Assembly: GCA_949152475.1 (NCBI GenBank)
Contig: OX424555.1
Coordinates: 10,372,868-10,436,867, forward strand
Direction of reading: 5' to 3'
From: Terebella lapidaria
Taxonomy: Eukaryota > Annelida > Polychaeta > Terebellida > Terebellidae
Length of the DNA stretch: 64,000 nucleotides
Positions within the stretch are counted from its first letter, which is position 1. Every line of letters begins with the position of its first letter. Below are positions 12,967 through 25,700 of the stretch, piece by piece. Below the pieces are notes generated by a model. It had not been told where the DNA came from. It saw only the letters and a program-made list of their open reading frames with translations, and made no database searches. The translations under genes and the position numbers were made by a program.

Positions 12967-13698
12967 ATAGAGGTGCAATGTGCTGGTAAAGTCCTGACAT
13001 GCAGTAAAGATACTGACACAAAGATGATTTTACAGAAATATATTCATTGTGATGTTTCTGACACGCCAAAAAATGCATACACATTTCTGTGGTATGATTT
13101 ACCATGATATTTCAGTATGAATAAACATTATGGGAATTCCCTCATCCTTCTAAACAAAATAAACAAATATTTTGACAATGATTCATTGTAGCAAACCTAT
13201 CGAGACGAAAATTAAATCTTCCACTTTGTTTTGAATACGGTTCGCCTGCTGGATTACTTTACAATGACCCAAGGGAGTCTGCGTTTGTCCGGTGCCATTC
13301 AGAGCCAACTGATCCGAGGCAGACCCCATCGAGCCACGCTAATGAGATATAAGGTGCGGCAGAAAAACGTATTTTGTCCCCGCACGAATTCCATGTCATA
13401 TCGGTGCTGCATCGATGATAGAAGAACTCCCAATTGATGTGGAGTAATATAATTTGTTACAGATTTCAGAAGACAACAGATGTCACAGTCGGGAATAGAG
13501 GATCTGCAGCTCTGCAACTACAAGGATTCTTCGCTTCAAGTTGGAACAGCGGAATCGTTTAAATTAGAGTATCATAAAGTACACAGTGACGGAGAACTAT
13601 AAACAATCTCCAATATCATAAACTCAAGAAAAAGAGTAGCGCATCGTTGAATGACACCTTTTCAAACAGTGTGATAGATCGTTGATAAGATGTCAATA

Positions 13699-14174
13699 GG
13701 GCACGTAAGTGAAAACGCTATATTCTCGAAATAAGCCTCGACCAGGATTTTCTGGTCTCAACCTATTATCGCCCACTCTTTGCCTAACTCGTTTTCCACA
13801 TAAATCTACTATCATTGTAAGACAAACATGTACAATTAACGATATAAACCATATTCAATGACTCTCGATCATAATTGGCCCCGATATTGTCAGTAAGACT
13901 GTAAAACAGAACACAGCAGGTTTACGGCCGTTAACTTCATGCCGCTTTAAAATAGAATAATGCGGGCTTATATGCATGTTTGGTCTTAAAAGGTAGCAAA
14001 TCGTTAGTTTTTCATCGCATGGTACAACACATAATTTACTGATTTGATATAACATTAATTATCAACCTAATAGCTATCACTCCATTATTAAGGATAGGAC
14101 GATAGGACCAAAAGGCTTGCACAACGAATATTTTCATGCGTTTCGAACGATATTCGAAACTCACTTACGCTCCC
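13699..14174. mobile_element. 476-bp TA MITE, copy in unit 3
   Basis: This is the same element, target site and length as 5275-5750, shifted by exactly 8424 bp. It was copied with the unit rather than independently inserted. Confidence 0.7.
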
Positions 14175-15597
14175 TATCGTAGTTCGTTGATAAGATGCCA
14201 ACAGTAGAAAGCACAATAATATTCTGACGGTTTGATGAGTGCTTGCTATTACACATCAGTTCTGCTGTACTAACGCGGAAACTAATTCACTGTGACTCCA
14301 AATCTAACGTGCCAACTAGGCTGATGATATGACCTCAGTTAAATATTGTTAATTCTACTTTCAAAGTTAGATCGGGAGTCGTCGGTAAATATCACTTCGG
14401 TATTCTGAAGGTAATTCACTAAACACTATTTAATTTCAGTACTTATAAGCCTATCATTGTCCTGTATGAGCAACAATATGTATAAAAACGGTTTCCTTTT
14501 CTAGCAAAAGGGCTCCTTTATTTCATAATATAGCTGGTTCCAATTAGTTGAGGCAATTACTACTCGCTCGTTGTATGAACTTGTAACCTGGTTTGACGTC
14601 GCTCATCTGACCGGATGTTGTCAGCAATATAGAGAGAGCAACACCCGGCTTGTTGAAGGCTGAATTAAGAAAAGGGAATACACCATCTTAAAATGTTGTT
14701 GTTTGTACTGCATGTCTACATGTTGTGTAATGCTGTCCAGCCCACCAGTTTGGGTGTAATTCTGGAACCTCCTCCTCCTCCAACAAGGGGTTATTTAGTT
14801 TGTAACGGGAATCATGAAACGGGAAAACTTGCTAGAAGACAACTAATTTTTGACGACCAGCTGGCATGTTCAAACCGAATGTGGTACTGAAATGGAGACA
14901 AGATATATCAAATAACTAGTCTGAGTCAGTATACCAACAAAGTGGAACAAATATAAGGGAATGCGTGCAAGATTTCCTCCTTTAAAGGATTTTTGCGACC
15001 ACATATTGTGTAAAAAGTTGATAAATATACCTGCTTGGTCTTTCTATTTTATTTTAGGGAATTGTGCAAAAATTCCTCGTAGATTCAACTTCTCGCCATA
15101 ATTTACACAATAAAATGACTAGCATATCCACATTTCTAACAGTTTTCCATACGAAATGAATTTTCAAAAATGCTTCACAAAATACTGAAGCAAATTGAAA
15201 ATACAAGATTCTCACGCATGATTAAGGTTCGTTGAATTGATTGTTTGCACAATTTTTCCCCAGAATTGGCGCACTTTTCCTATGGGAACCTGGTTGACCC
15301 CACATGCCAAACCAATAAAAAAAACCTTCAACGATTCAGTGCAATCATGACACATCTGCGAACAATACCATAAATATTGGCAATATTTGCAATATGCAAT
15401 ATCAGACTATTCCAAGGAAATCGTGCATAATTTGTTTCTTGCTCTCAATGATTGGTAAACCGTGCTAACTTTCCAATGTGGCAAAAATATTATGGTGAAG
15501 ATGCAAGGCTATATACATTTTGTTGATAGACAAGACAAACCCTGTTATCTGAAGACTTCCACATGTAGCGAGCTGCAAAAATAAAATGTATCCATTT

Positions 15598-15972
15598 CAG
15601 TGGCGTCACTAGGGATGGGCACAGGGGGCACGTGCCCCCGATCTTTTCATGTGTGCCCCGGATCAATTTTGAGCAAAAAAAGCTTGTATAAATCAATACA
15701 ATTGTGCTGACCCAACTAGATCTACTGGATTTCTGAGGCCAATATGTTGGGAGCAAAATTATCAAAACCTGCGAGTCATTTTGACATGTTAGGGATGTCT
15801 AGATGTGCTTTAATTGGTTGTTCGAGAGTGCAAAATAAAAATAAAAAATCCAGGGGGCTTACGGCGCCCCCCGAAACCCCAGACCGGTTTAGCTATGCTC
15901 ACTCCGCTCGCTCGCACCCACGCCTCCAAAATAACTGTGCCCCCAATGTTTCATTTCCTAGTGACGCCCCTG
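15598..15972. mobile_element. hAT-type MITE, copy in unit 3
   Basis: The same hAT MITE occupies the same ATCCATTT site as at 7166-7554. It is 14 bp shorter, mainly through loss in the AAAAAAAAAGTC region after GAGCA. Confidence 0.85.
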
Positions 15973-16403
15973 ATCCATTTGTTGATTTCGCAAATCCATT
16001 ATCAATTTGTGAAATGCCATCTTCTGTTGATGGCGTTATAGTGCAGACTCGAAACTGTGATAGCTGATATACTCTAGTAGATTCAGGTAAATATGACATG
16101 AGAAATAGTATAAAATAATAGAAATTGACCAATGGAACTGCTCATAAAATGCAACGTGTCCATCAAATTTAGTGCTCAGTTCCTCTCCTGGCATATTGTA
16201 TTGTTGGATGAATAACAATGTCATGGATATTATGGATATTATTATATACATTATTCCGAATTTGATTCCACACCAATAGTTAACACAACCAGTTCAGTGT
16301 CATTGATCAGGTACTGCAATATGGTTATGGGCAATTAGTCTGTTGTGTATATTATATTCAATAACGAGGCGTGGAATCCAATGATCGCATAGATAGAAGA
16401 CAT

Positions 16404-16999
16404 TAGTCCATGGGCCAGAGGGGGTCACCCTGCCCCCCCTGAGGGAATTTAGCAGACATATATATTCATGTAGCCTGTTGTGTTAGGGTTCAGAATCTGC
16501 TTGTTTGCAAAAAATATATTGAGGACAACAATGTTTTTTTGAGCTTTCGAAGTGTGGTACCCCCCCCCCCCCCCCCTTGACCAAAAATGCAATTTCGGCA
16601 TTTTTCTGCCAAAATCATATCCCTTCTAAAATTGATAATTTTGGACACAGAACGATGGTATTTGGCGAATCACTAAACTTCAGTATCATACACACGATGA
16701 AATATTATTTAAATCTCATATCGAAGTTGCCTAGCAACCGTTGCTAGGGAACATTTTTCTCTTTGAAAAATTTGTTCAATTACCATATTGAGGTTAAAAA
16801 TGTGTAAAACCCATTAGAATAAATTTTTAAAACAATTAATTACAATTAAGGACATGAATAGGTATGTTATTACTAGCCATGTATCCATAGCAACGATCAG
16901 GTGAAGCTTAGCAACCAATGACAACATGGAAATATCATCGCAAATATCGTTAAATTTTATGGAAGACTTGTTTATACTAAGTTATATGAACGGATAATA
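16404..16999. repeat. Left terminal inverted repeat of the Academ-like element
   Basis: This pairs with 25091-25700 in inverted orientation, including the CACTTCGAAAGCTC region, the TTGCCTAGCAACCGTTGCTA palindromic stretch and GGAAGACTT near the inner end. It holds a pure C-run at about 16561-16576. The two arms differ by scattered substitutions and small indels, so they are not freshly homogenised. Confidence 0.85.
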
Positions 17000-18621
17000 T
17001 GATCAATGAATGCAAATGCTAGCATAACATTGTTAGCAATAATGCTCAGGTGCACCCTAGCAACCAGTACGAATGTTCGAATAATGAAAAGTCGAAAGAA
17101 ATATGGTTAAAGTGATCAGGTTAATGTGATATTGGCAGAAAGTTATGGATTTTGCCATATCTGTCTGATCGGACGAAGAAAACATAACAGTTATATATCT
17201 GCACTTGTATGCCCAAACAGATGCCCCTTTCTAATTGAGATAGTTTGAGTTTGTTTACATTACCGTCGTTCCCGGTGCTTTGTATTCCTTGATGCAATGC
17301 GATTCCAGCTTACTCGTATATGTTCGAGTCAATCGAGAGTGAACTAGGTTAAGTCGGAGGTAATTCTCTGTGGCGCACGAAACAAAGAAAAGCGGCTGCT
17401 AGTACTGTCATATGCTTGATTTTTCCATCTGATCAAGCATAGTTTGTTTTGTAACCTATTTTCCCGAGACCACAGGCATATATGTAATTGACTTGGAAAA
17501 ATAGTTTTTGCTGCCATTATCACTTAAACATTGAACTGATTTTGGTCACAAAGATGTCACAATATGTTGACGAGGAAGTGACATTGCTGTTGTTGGTATG
17601 ACTTTAGCAAAACACACATGCATGATAAGATATTGACTTGTTTTATTCATTGTTGTCATTTCGCAATATATTATGAAGTGCTAACAAGTTGTCTTCTGTC
17701 TAAAGACAGATCATCAAATTAAAATCGATACATGGACATTCCAATATTGATATATGAAAAAGCATCCAGTGCCTACAGATTGCCAACACGTGGCCTTACG
17801 TTAAACTACATATATATTATTCTAAATATGTTGGATTTATTTTAAGTATGATTGGTCCAGATATTAGACTTTGCATTGTAGTAGCATCAATAAATACATA
17901 TTTACATATTCTAGTAGCATTGTAGTAGCATCAATAATAACAGATTCACAAATCTATAATAGCATTTTAATAGCATCAATTATAAGTAAATATCTACAAT
18001 ATTTGAATTACTAATCTTCAGATATGTTCATATTCATTGCTTATGGAGCAAATTTTAGCTAATCTACTCACCAGTGTATTTATACAGTGTACTATGCAAT
18101 CAATTGATACTTACAGTTGATAGAACCTATAATCAATAGAAAAATACTCATAAAATTGCTACATCGCCTGTTAGTCATTGAGCAGATCCATTCGACAATT
18201 GGTATCCTGGAATAAAGGTAGCATATATATATATGTAGGCACATTTTAAGCTTATTAGAATGTTTGAATATTATGCATTTTGCATGTATTGGTAACTGGA
18301 ACAGAAAATTGCATACAGAAAGAATTCATGCCCAATACAAAATATGCAATTAAATACAAATTACCTCAAAGGCTTCGACGCACAGTCCACGCAGAACTAA
18401 AAGGATTGTGGTGAGAACAGCCTTTTCTAGTCAATACAGGGCATTTGCTCTCCTACTGAAAATACACAGACATGTACAGACAACTTTCAAAGTCACATAC
18501 TCCCTACCACTACCGGACATACATAAAATATGAAATTATTATTGTAGCATTTTCTAATAATTATGAGATATATTTCAGAAGGAAATGAGGGCACATAAGT
18601 AACTCATTATTGGCTTGTTGT
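17000..18621. other. Noncoding 3' side of the transposon gene
   Basis: This is AT-rich sequence between the left TIR and the stop codon of the minus-strand gene. A short tandem-like run of GTAGTAGCATCAATAA variants occurs at about 17875-17985. I see no conserved reading frame, and no clear polyadenylation signal close to the stop. Confidence 0.6.
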
Positions 18622-20620
18622 CTAACCTATTCCATGTTTGTCGTGCATATCAGCATCATCAACACCCGCCGCATCATCCTCAGAATCACCCACTACATCA
18701 GTATCCCCCTTATCGTCATCACATTCATTATCCTCATCATCATCACTGTCATCTTCGAAGATAGCATCATCAATGTTATCTATTTCAGGCAGTTCAGTGT
18801 CTGTACTGTTGTCTTCTTCATCTTCATTGACAAGGTCTGCCAACTCAACTGGCATCATCGCACCATTCACCCACTTGATGTTCATCAACCCGCTCTCATC
18901 CATTTCCCATCCATTGGCTGCTGGGTCTGGAATTGCTGGGGTCTGTTCATCTGCCTTATTCCATATCAATGCTTGATGATTGGCTCTATGAATGTGCATT
19001 TGCAGCGCGTCTCGGCAAGGTGGCAGGAGGCTGAGGTCGACGCCGTCAGAACTCGTCAGCACCTTTCCCTCTCGTGGAAGGAACTTTTGGATAAACTTGT
19101 CATGGCGTAATTTGTTGATGTCTTTGGTTGTTGTACTACCATATATCATGCACGTGAAATTTTCTAGATCTTGGAAGGTGTTTGCGTTTAGAGTACCCGT
19201 CACTCCCAACGTACCAAACACTTCCAGGAACTGTGCATGTTTGTCCAGTACTTTTTTCGGTGCTAACTTTCCTCTGCGCACAAAAGCACTTGTCGTATCA
19301 CATCCGGTGAAGGCATGGAAAGCAGGCATTACAGAACATAGTTTCGAACCATTCTTTTCAATAACATCTGTGATGCTGATGAGCCGGTGATTGTTGCCAG
19401 TGCCTGTTTCAAACAGGATGTGTTGTGTGATTTTCTGTGCATACCTCAGCAACAAAATGAAGACATCTGTGTCTGGGGATCGTACAACAATTGTTGTTGT
19501 TGAGTCTGACATTGATGCTATATGGTTGCAGTGAAGAATTATTCGAGTGTCTGCTTCTTCCTGTGTTGATGACAAAGATTCGATCTGGTCAACATTCACT
19601 GAACACCCATCTTCACTCGATAGCTTGTAACATGACTTGCCTACCACATAGTAAACACTTCTTTTGAGTAGCTTTGGTGCAAACTTTTGCTTTTTCCACT
19701 CTTCCAAAATCAGATGTATTAACTGGGACTTGTTTTCTGAGTTGGGGAGAAAAGATTTCCAATCTCTTGGAACCTTTGTTAGTGGACCATTCAGCATCAA
19801 TGTAGGCGCTGTACCCCTATTCCTTCTCTCAATTTCTTTGATAGATTGGGGATAATAGTTGTCTGTAACAACATCCACTCTTCTTGCTTTTGGCAAACGG
19901 TCAAACAGTGCTTCTGCCAATTCGCCAAATGTCACAGGGAGAACTACCTGACTGTGAAGCATTGCATTTCCATCGATAACATATTCCGTGGAATCAACTG
20001 AAGGCCCATCAGTGCATATTGACCCATGTTCCATGTTGTGCATAAGTTTGGATTTGTCAGTCCTTGCTGGACATCCATCGGCTGTTGCTAGTGACCACGG
20101 AACTGGACCCAGTGGGTATGACAGAACAAGATGCAGTGAGAGGTTATGCTTGATGGCCAAAATGGCTAGCTGTCCAAAGATGTTCCTTTCTGCTTTTATT
20201 TGCTTGAATTTCTTGTCTGATCCTTGAACCACAACCTTTTTCAGGGCTGATGAAAATGTTTTCATTTGTAGCCTCTTGATTGGAGCGTGGAAACTTTGTT
20301 TTTGCTCAACTAGGCGGTCAGTGATGAACTCATCGTGGGCTTTTGACCCTGTTGATGTAGCACTTAGTAAGCTGCTCTTCACATCATCAGGGACTGGCGC
20401 ACCTGATGACAAGCAGTACAATCTCTCCTTATTTGTCTCTATTGCGAATGGATTGCTGAAATTTTGGATGGCTGTCAGCACCTTCTGGACATCGGACTCA
20501 CTGCGCTGGCACTCTGCTGGCCGTGTTTGTTTGTGCATGTCATTCTCGTTGTTACCCATTTCAGCCAGGTCGAAGGTTGCATTGACATATGATGCCCTGT
20601 AATGTCTAGTTTTACACCAC
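18622..20620 (-). CDS. Academ-like transposon protein, exon 3: XPG/FEN1-like nuclease domain and acidic tail
   Basis: This is the last exon, encoding about residues 905-1570 of the predicted protein. The nuclease signature is ordered as in XPG/FEN1 (PIN-like) enzymes: VIDGNAML (Asp near 1121), then VVTDNYYPQSIKEIERRNRG like the XPG-N Asp followed by a basic helix, then QEEADT (about 1259-1263), SPDTDV (Asp near 1288 and 1290) and FTGCDTTSAF (Asp near 1346). These supply the usual metal-binding acidic cluster. The last 70 or so residues are strongly acidic. The splice acceptor CACAG at 20621-20625 joins in phase to exon 2 and restores an ASN-ARG-TRP-CYS junction. Such enzymes cut branched or single-stranded DNA; a role in excision or end processing is inference. 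The large plus-strand frames over this exon are its complement. Confidence 0.85.
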
Positions 20621-20744
20621 CTGTGCACATAGATGAATGTAATAAATATAGTATAAAATGGCAGTTTGGTACATGTACAAAACACAGCAAAAATTTATTT
20701 GCTTTATGAATATCCTAATTACTGTACTATATTCACTTGTATAC

Positions 20745-22177
20745 CTGTTATATGTTGCATAACATCGACTGAAGCCAATTATTCCTCCCTGAGTCTTGGC
20801 ATGACGATTGATCGTTTGTTCGATAGTTAGATCCACAGCATTTCGAGAACCCTTCACATCTGATCGGTTCACGCTGAATCCGTTGCACTGCAGCAGTTCT
20901 TTTGCTCCAGGGTGTGTATGGGGAAGGTTCAACATCAGCAGCAAGTAGATTGTAGTGTACCTTGCGTAATTCATGTGATCATAACTGAAGAATAATGGGC
21001 ACATCTTTTGCAGGCTAGCAAGGTGCAACTCCAGGTTGTTCTCTTTTGTAGCACGGATGAAGCGCATCACAACCCATATGTACTCCATGTACTGTAGCCA
21101 GAATTGGGCTGTTGCTCCCAGGTGACCTTCTCGGACTTTGCCTTTGAATTCTTCATAGCGATTCAGCACATCCTTGCAAGAGCTGTTCTGCATGGCTTCT
21201 AACAGGTTTTCTGCACTTGGATCATGTGCTAATGTTTCAAACATCTGGACCAATTCCTTGGTTATGGGTTCACTGAACATGAATGACTGAATAAGCAGAC
21301 GCTCTAAAGCCTCAAGCATCAGCTTATGTACACGCAGAGCTCTGTTATAGTGTTTCCCGGTCATAACTTTCTCAATTGACCCGCTGGCACACACCCCTGA
21401 CTCAATGAGGATATCTTCGAAACCACTCGATCGGACAAACTTCCCAACAGCACATAAGTAGGCACATGTTGTGTGGAATGCACCCATTCGAACTATCACA
21501 TTTTGATACACGTCAGGTTTCTCCCAGATGATGGAATATGCTTTTTTTGCTGCAGCAAGGTCAAACGTCAGGATTGTGTACGTTTGGTCGACCTCCTGTG
21601 ATGCCCTTTGGGATACTCGTAAGATCTCCTGAACAGTTGCATTCTCTGTGATTGGTGAAAGGATGGGTTCCATGTACTCTATCGTTGATGGAGAATTCAG
21701 GACTTCTGGTGACGTCAAAGAGAGCCATCCAGCCCAGCTTGGTACTGGCTGTGTTTTCTGAAGGTGTTGTCCAAATGCTCTGATGAATACCCAAATCATG
21801 TCCTTCATACATGCTTTTAGAAGAACATCTTCATCTGATGCGTCACTGACGTGTAGCTGCAAATGTGGCTCAACCTTTCCTTTGGCATAACACGGTTTCA
21901 ATTCTTTTGGGACAAAGGAAATTGATCGTTTTTTTGTTCTTGGTATTGTACGTTCGTGCGCATTGTCTGGTACGATTGTGACATCTGGGTTAACTTCTTG
22001 AATGATGATCCCATGTGCTGTATGTGTTGTGCCAGCCCCTGAAGGAGTTTCTTCATTGAGATCAAAATTGTCCCAGCATAGATGCATGACAGTGTTACCT
22101 TGTCTCTGAATTGCAGCAGGAACACCGGCGGATAACTCTGCAGACTTGTCATACATGGCAGTCTCTAATTCATAGTT
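20745..22177 (-). CDS. Academ-like transposon protein, exon 2: central region
   Basis: This encodes about residues 428-905. It begins at an AACTATGAATTAGAG segment after a CGTCAG acceptor and ends at an AACAG|GTATAC donor, leaving two bases that exon 3 completes. The 124-bp intron (20621-20744) and the 391-bp intron (22178-22568) are both GT-AG on the minus strand, and the summed exon lengths give an unbroken frame. Conserved-looking stretches include HLCWDNFDLNEET followed by a THTAHG turn, and GGIIGFSR near the end. The region between them is helical with little low complexity. If the element uses an RNase H-type transposase fold, its acidic residues should lie here (WDNFD is one candidate), but I cannot assign a catalytic triad. 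Confidence 0.75.
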
Positions 22178-22568
22178 CTGACGACATCCCAACAGGCCAC
22201 GCCCCCTTGGCAACCGCAGGAAAAGTCCCACAAACATACCATGTGCTTTTGCTTGAGCAAGTCGGGAATAATGTAACTTTTGCTTGCTTCTGTTTACACA
22301 TTCGTTTTGTAAAATATTACACCATATTTCACACGTCTATACTCATAAGGGGATGGAGAATATATTGTAAGCTTAAAAATTTAACTTATTTGGCTTTACT
22401 TGGCCGTGAGTGCGTCAGAAGTACACTATCATCCCACTTCATTCAAGAGATTGGGCTGTTGAACACGCCGGTTTTGTTTGTGGGACTTTTACGTTTTGGC
22501 GCGTTTTTTGACGTCTTTTGATTGGGTAGTAAATATGGAAGTGGGCGGGGCTTATGTATCATGGGAAC

Positions 22569-23849
22569 TATGAATTCTAAGAGAGTTGAATAGGATGAGC
22601 AGTGCCCAAAATGGTTGAGTAATGACACGATTTCAGCACTACCAGTAAGATGACGAATTGACATTCCAAGTAGTAAGTGTTTTGGCATATACCATTTCCC
22701 ATTTGTTGCAGCTTGGCATTTGTCTTGACTAAATGAATTGATTTTCCTCTGGATTTTACTTGATGTTTTGTCTGATGATTTTCCTGTCAATAAGAGTGCC
22801 AGAAATTCATCAAGTTCTCTTGGTTGACATCTTTCTCCACTGAGTAAAAACTCTGCTGATGGTGGCCAAGGCAAATCGTGTGCCTCTGCATGGGATTTTA
22901 TGATCTGTCGTCTCAAAATTTGAGCTGCTTCATGTAGTATCCTTGATTCAGAATATTGATATGCATCAGCAACAGCCTTACCAAGAGGGATGTCTGATGA
23001 ATATACCAGTTCACTCTGTTGTGGATTTGACTGCCAGAATTGAAGTTTGAGTCCATAATATTTGGTCAGCTTTGATTTCAGCTTGGAAGTTTTGTAGGTC
23101 GGGTTGTAGAAATCTGATTGATTTTCTTTAAGGTAGTTTAGGTAGCGGCCTTTCAGTGTTGACATTTGTTCGACTTGTTGTTCTCTGAGGACTCTGTCGT
23201 CCACGTAACTGCATAAGCTTTCAAATGCTTCACTGTGTGCATCATACTCTCGACATGCATTGCTCATGTTCACATCAGATGTCTGGTGCCGGATTCGGGT
23301 GTATTCCTTGCGACAGGAGTTGTGATATCGAGCTTTTCGTGCTCTTAGGTCAACACTGACCTTAGCAATCATCTCAGCATCATCTTTCAACGTGGCTGCT
23401 TCCCGGATGGACTCCTCCGCTGATTTCGTCACACAGGTTACCAACTTCCAGTCTCGTTTGCCACGCTGGATTCTTCTTCGTTTGTTGCAGAATAGACATT
23501 CATCATCGGGGAATCTTGCTGATGATGTGGCGGTATCACGTCTTTTCCTATGCATGTGAGGGTAGCTTGTCTCTATTGGCTCATTTGTGGAATCTGGTGC
23601 TTTAGTCAGTCTCTTCACATTCGTGAAATTTTGATAGCACCACCTGTGAACGCCTTGAGCGTTGACATCAAATTTGCGTGGTACATTTTCACAAATGTCA
23701 TCTAGTCTTATTTTGGGATTCAGTTGTGACTGTCGAACACTCATACACTGGTGTATTTTCTCGAAACTTGTTTCAGTCAACGAACGAACAGTTGTGTCAT
23801 TGTTTTGGTTATAGTGGATGATACATATTCTACTGTGAGTTGTTGCCAT
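22569..23849 (-). CDS. Academ-like transposon protein, exon 1: Cys/His zinc-binding N-terminus
   Basis: This encodes residues 1-427 from the ATG at 23849. Two Cys/His modules resemble zinc-binding DNA-recognition domains. The first contains VHRWCYQNFTN (His68, Cys71). The second has ECLFC (Cys118, Cys121), a Cys at 139 and the closing YHNSCRKEYTR (His176, Cys179). Further on, PLGKAVADAYQYSESRILHEA and a SAEIVSLLNHFGH segment lead to the donor at 22568, whose GTTCCC is a weak match to consensus. Joining at 22569 to 22177 gives LLEFINYELETAMYD. The start is the first ATG of an open frame; an upstream exon cannot be ruled out. Sequence 22443-22568 is intron although the frame stays open there. 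Confidence 0.75.
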
Positions 23850-25090
23850 TCTGGTGTAAATTCCGATTTTATGTCCTGAAAATCATCATTGAATATAACG
23901 TTTGAGAATACCAGAATACAGATAAATTTGCATGGTATGTCCATAGTTTTTACATGAAATGAGTCTCGTCTAGGACTATTAAAATAGTATATTATCTCAT
24001 ACTATGGAAAAACATCACTGCATGTACAAGGAATATGCGAGTTCCCTAATGTACATTTTAGGGGAAGTAGGAGGCGGGCAGGGGTTGGCGAGTGTATTAC
24101 TGATTTCTATCTAGATAGGTTATGGATAGTTAAACCATATTATATTTAGCTTCGATATTTCACTGACATTTCTACCTTGGATGCAGGTATAATAGTACAA
24201 TAGAAAATATCAAACTGTGGAAACTGAAATAAACTGTGACTACAATGAATACAGCTGTATTTCCTAAGATTGTAATCACCCACGTATATTACGTCTAGCT
24301 ACTTAACAATCATCTAAAACATCCTACATTCTCATTGTGGATGACCTAACCGTGGTGACTCTAAGATTGGATTGCCGTAGCCTAATGCTTATATTCTTTA
24401 ATGCAACAGGGTTTGGGTAATTGGTCGATTTAGCACATTATTATCTGCTAGTTTTCTTACTCACCAGATATAAGATTCTCCTGTGGTACTGAAATTCTTG
24501 CATATCGAAGTCATCATGTCAAATATCTGAGCTTGCAGAGTTTGACCTTCAGGATTCATCTGACATCTGCATCTTCTGCTGCAGATTCTGAAGCTGGTGG
24601 TATTATGACGTTTTACGTTGGTTACGTGTGTCTGTACTTGGTTACAAAATTTTGAAGGTCACTGGATTCAATTAATGAAGGTCGTTGAATCCACAGATAC
24701 ACTCCCTTAGAAATATGTATTCAAATTTTATGTGCAAAAGATGCCTACACATGTATGTGCTATTATCTATTATAGTACTTCATGACGACACATTTTCCCT
24801 TGTACTCATTTGTATTTCAAAGCGGCATTTGCACATTGTTACTAATATCTGTTAAAATTAACAAAACTCGCTCAGTTGAAAAAACAGTATCAAACAATAA
24901 AGTATGATCCCAAATACAGCATATACATGGCTATTTATGTGCTATTTCACCCTCAACAGAAAACTGAAAGTGGTGTTTACATCAAAATTGACAGGCACGC
25001 GAGTTTTTTTAATGTTTACATTGGAATCAGGTCTATGAAAGAGGATTCTCTGACACGTCACACTTGCAACAACAATAATTCAAGCAATAT
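23850..25090. other. Noncoding 5' side of the transposon gene
   Basis: This AT-rich region between the gene start and the right TIR presumably holds the element promoter. I did not find a convincing TATA box placed for the minus-strand ATG. Short frames here look random. Confidence 0.5.
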
Positions 25091-25700
25091 GAATGTTATC
25101 CGTTCATAAAATTATGTATAAATAAAGTCTTCCATAAAATGTAACGATATTTGCGATGATATTTCCATGTTGTCATTGGTTGCTAAGCTTCACATGATCG
25201 TTGCTATGGATACATGGCTAGTAATAACATACCTATTCATGTACTTAATTGTAATTAATTGTTTTAAAAATTTATTTTAATGGGTTTTACACATTTTTAA
25301 CCTCATTATGGTAATTGAACAAAATTTTCAAAGAGAAAAATGTTCCCTAGCAACGGTTGCTAGGCAACTTCGATATGAGATTTAAATAATATTGCATCGT
25401 GTGTATGATACTGAAGTTTAGTGATTCGCCAAATACCATCGTTCTGTGTCCAAAATTATCAGTTTTACAAGGGAAATGAGATTGCGTGTGATATTGATTT
25501 TGGCATAAACATGCCGAAATTGCATTTTTGGTCAAGGGGGGTACCACACTTCGAAAGCTCAAAAAACATTGTTGTCCTCAATATATCTTTTGCAAACAAG
25601 CAGATTCTGAACCCTAACATAACAGGCTACATGAATATATATGTCTGATAAATTCCCTCAGGGGGGGGGGGCAGGGTGACCCCCTCTGGCCCATGGACTA
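25091..25700. repeat. Right terminal inverted repeat of the Academ-like element
   Basis: This is the inverted partner of 16404-16999. It carries a G-run at about 25662-25673 near the outer end, matching CCCCCC in the other arm. Pairing stops inward of about 25091, where the ATCCGTTCATAA segment still aligns. Confidence 0.85.

Larger units (their letters stand above)
4581..13008. repeat. Tandem array unit 2 with nested insertions
   Basis: Unit 2 runs from the AAAGATACTGACAC landmark to its next occurrence at 13009. Stretches 4581-7985 and 13009-16403 match nearly base for base with a constant offset of 8424 up to the hAT MITE, where small indels begin. The remainder (7985-9029, then 11336-11968) matches 25704-26780 and 26786-27420 at lower but still high identity. 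Insertions account for the extra length: a TA MITE, an hAT MITE, a 2301-bp DNA element and a composite of repeat A plus a LINE scrap. No intact gene was recognised. Confidence 0.8.
16404..25700. mobile_element. 9297-bp autonomous-looking Academ-like DNA transposon with XPG-type nuclease
   Basis: The outer ends are exact inverted repeats (TAGTCCATGGGCCAGAGGGG and its complement), continuing as TIRs of about 600 bp. CAT is duplicated at 16401-16403 and 25701-25703. Unit 2 shows the empty site with a single CAT at 7982-7984, which fixes both ends. Inside is one long minus-strand gene with three exons and no visible break. A 3-4 bp duplication together with an XPG-like nuclease and a Cys/His-rich N-terminus matches the Academ superfamily. 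That family call rests on recalled family traits and is not a search result. Intact frames and the unduplicated empty site indicate a young insertion. Confidence 0.8.

Noticed and set aside
18610-20602. Several plus-strand frames of 60-166 codons
   Set aside because: They are complements of the transposon nuclease exon, with Ser-rich composition reflecting the acidic tail on the real strand.
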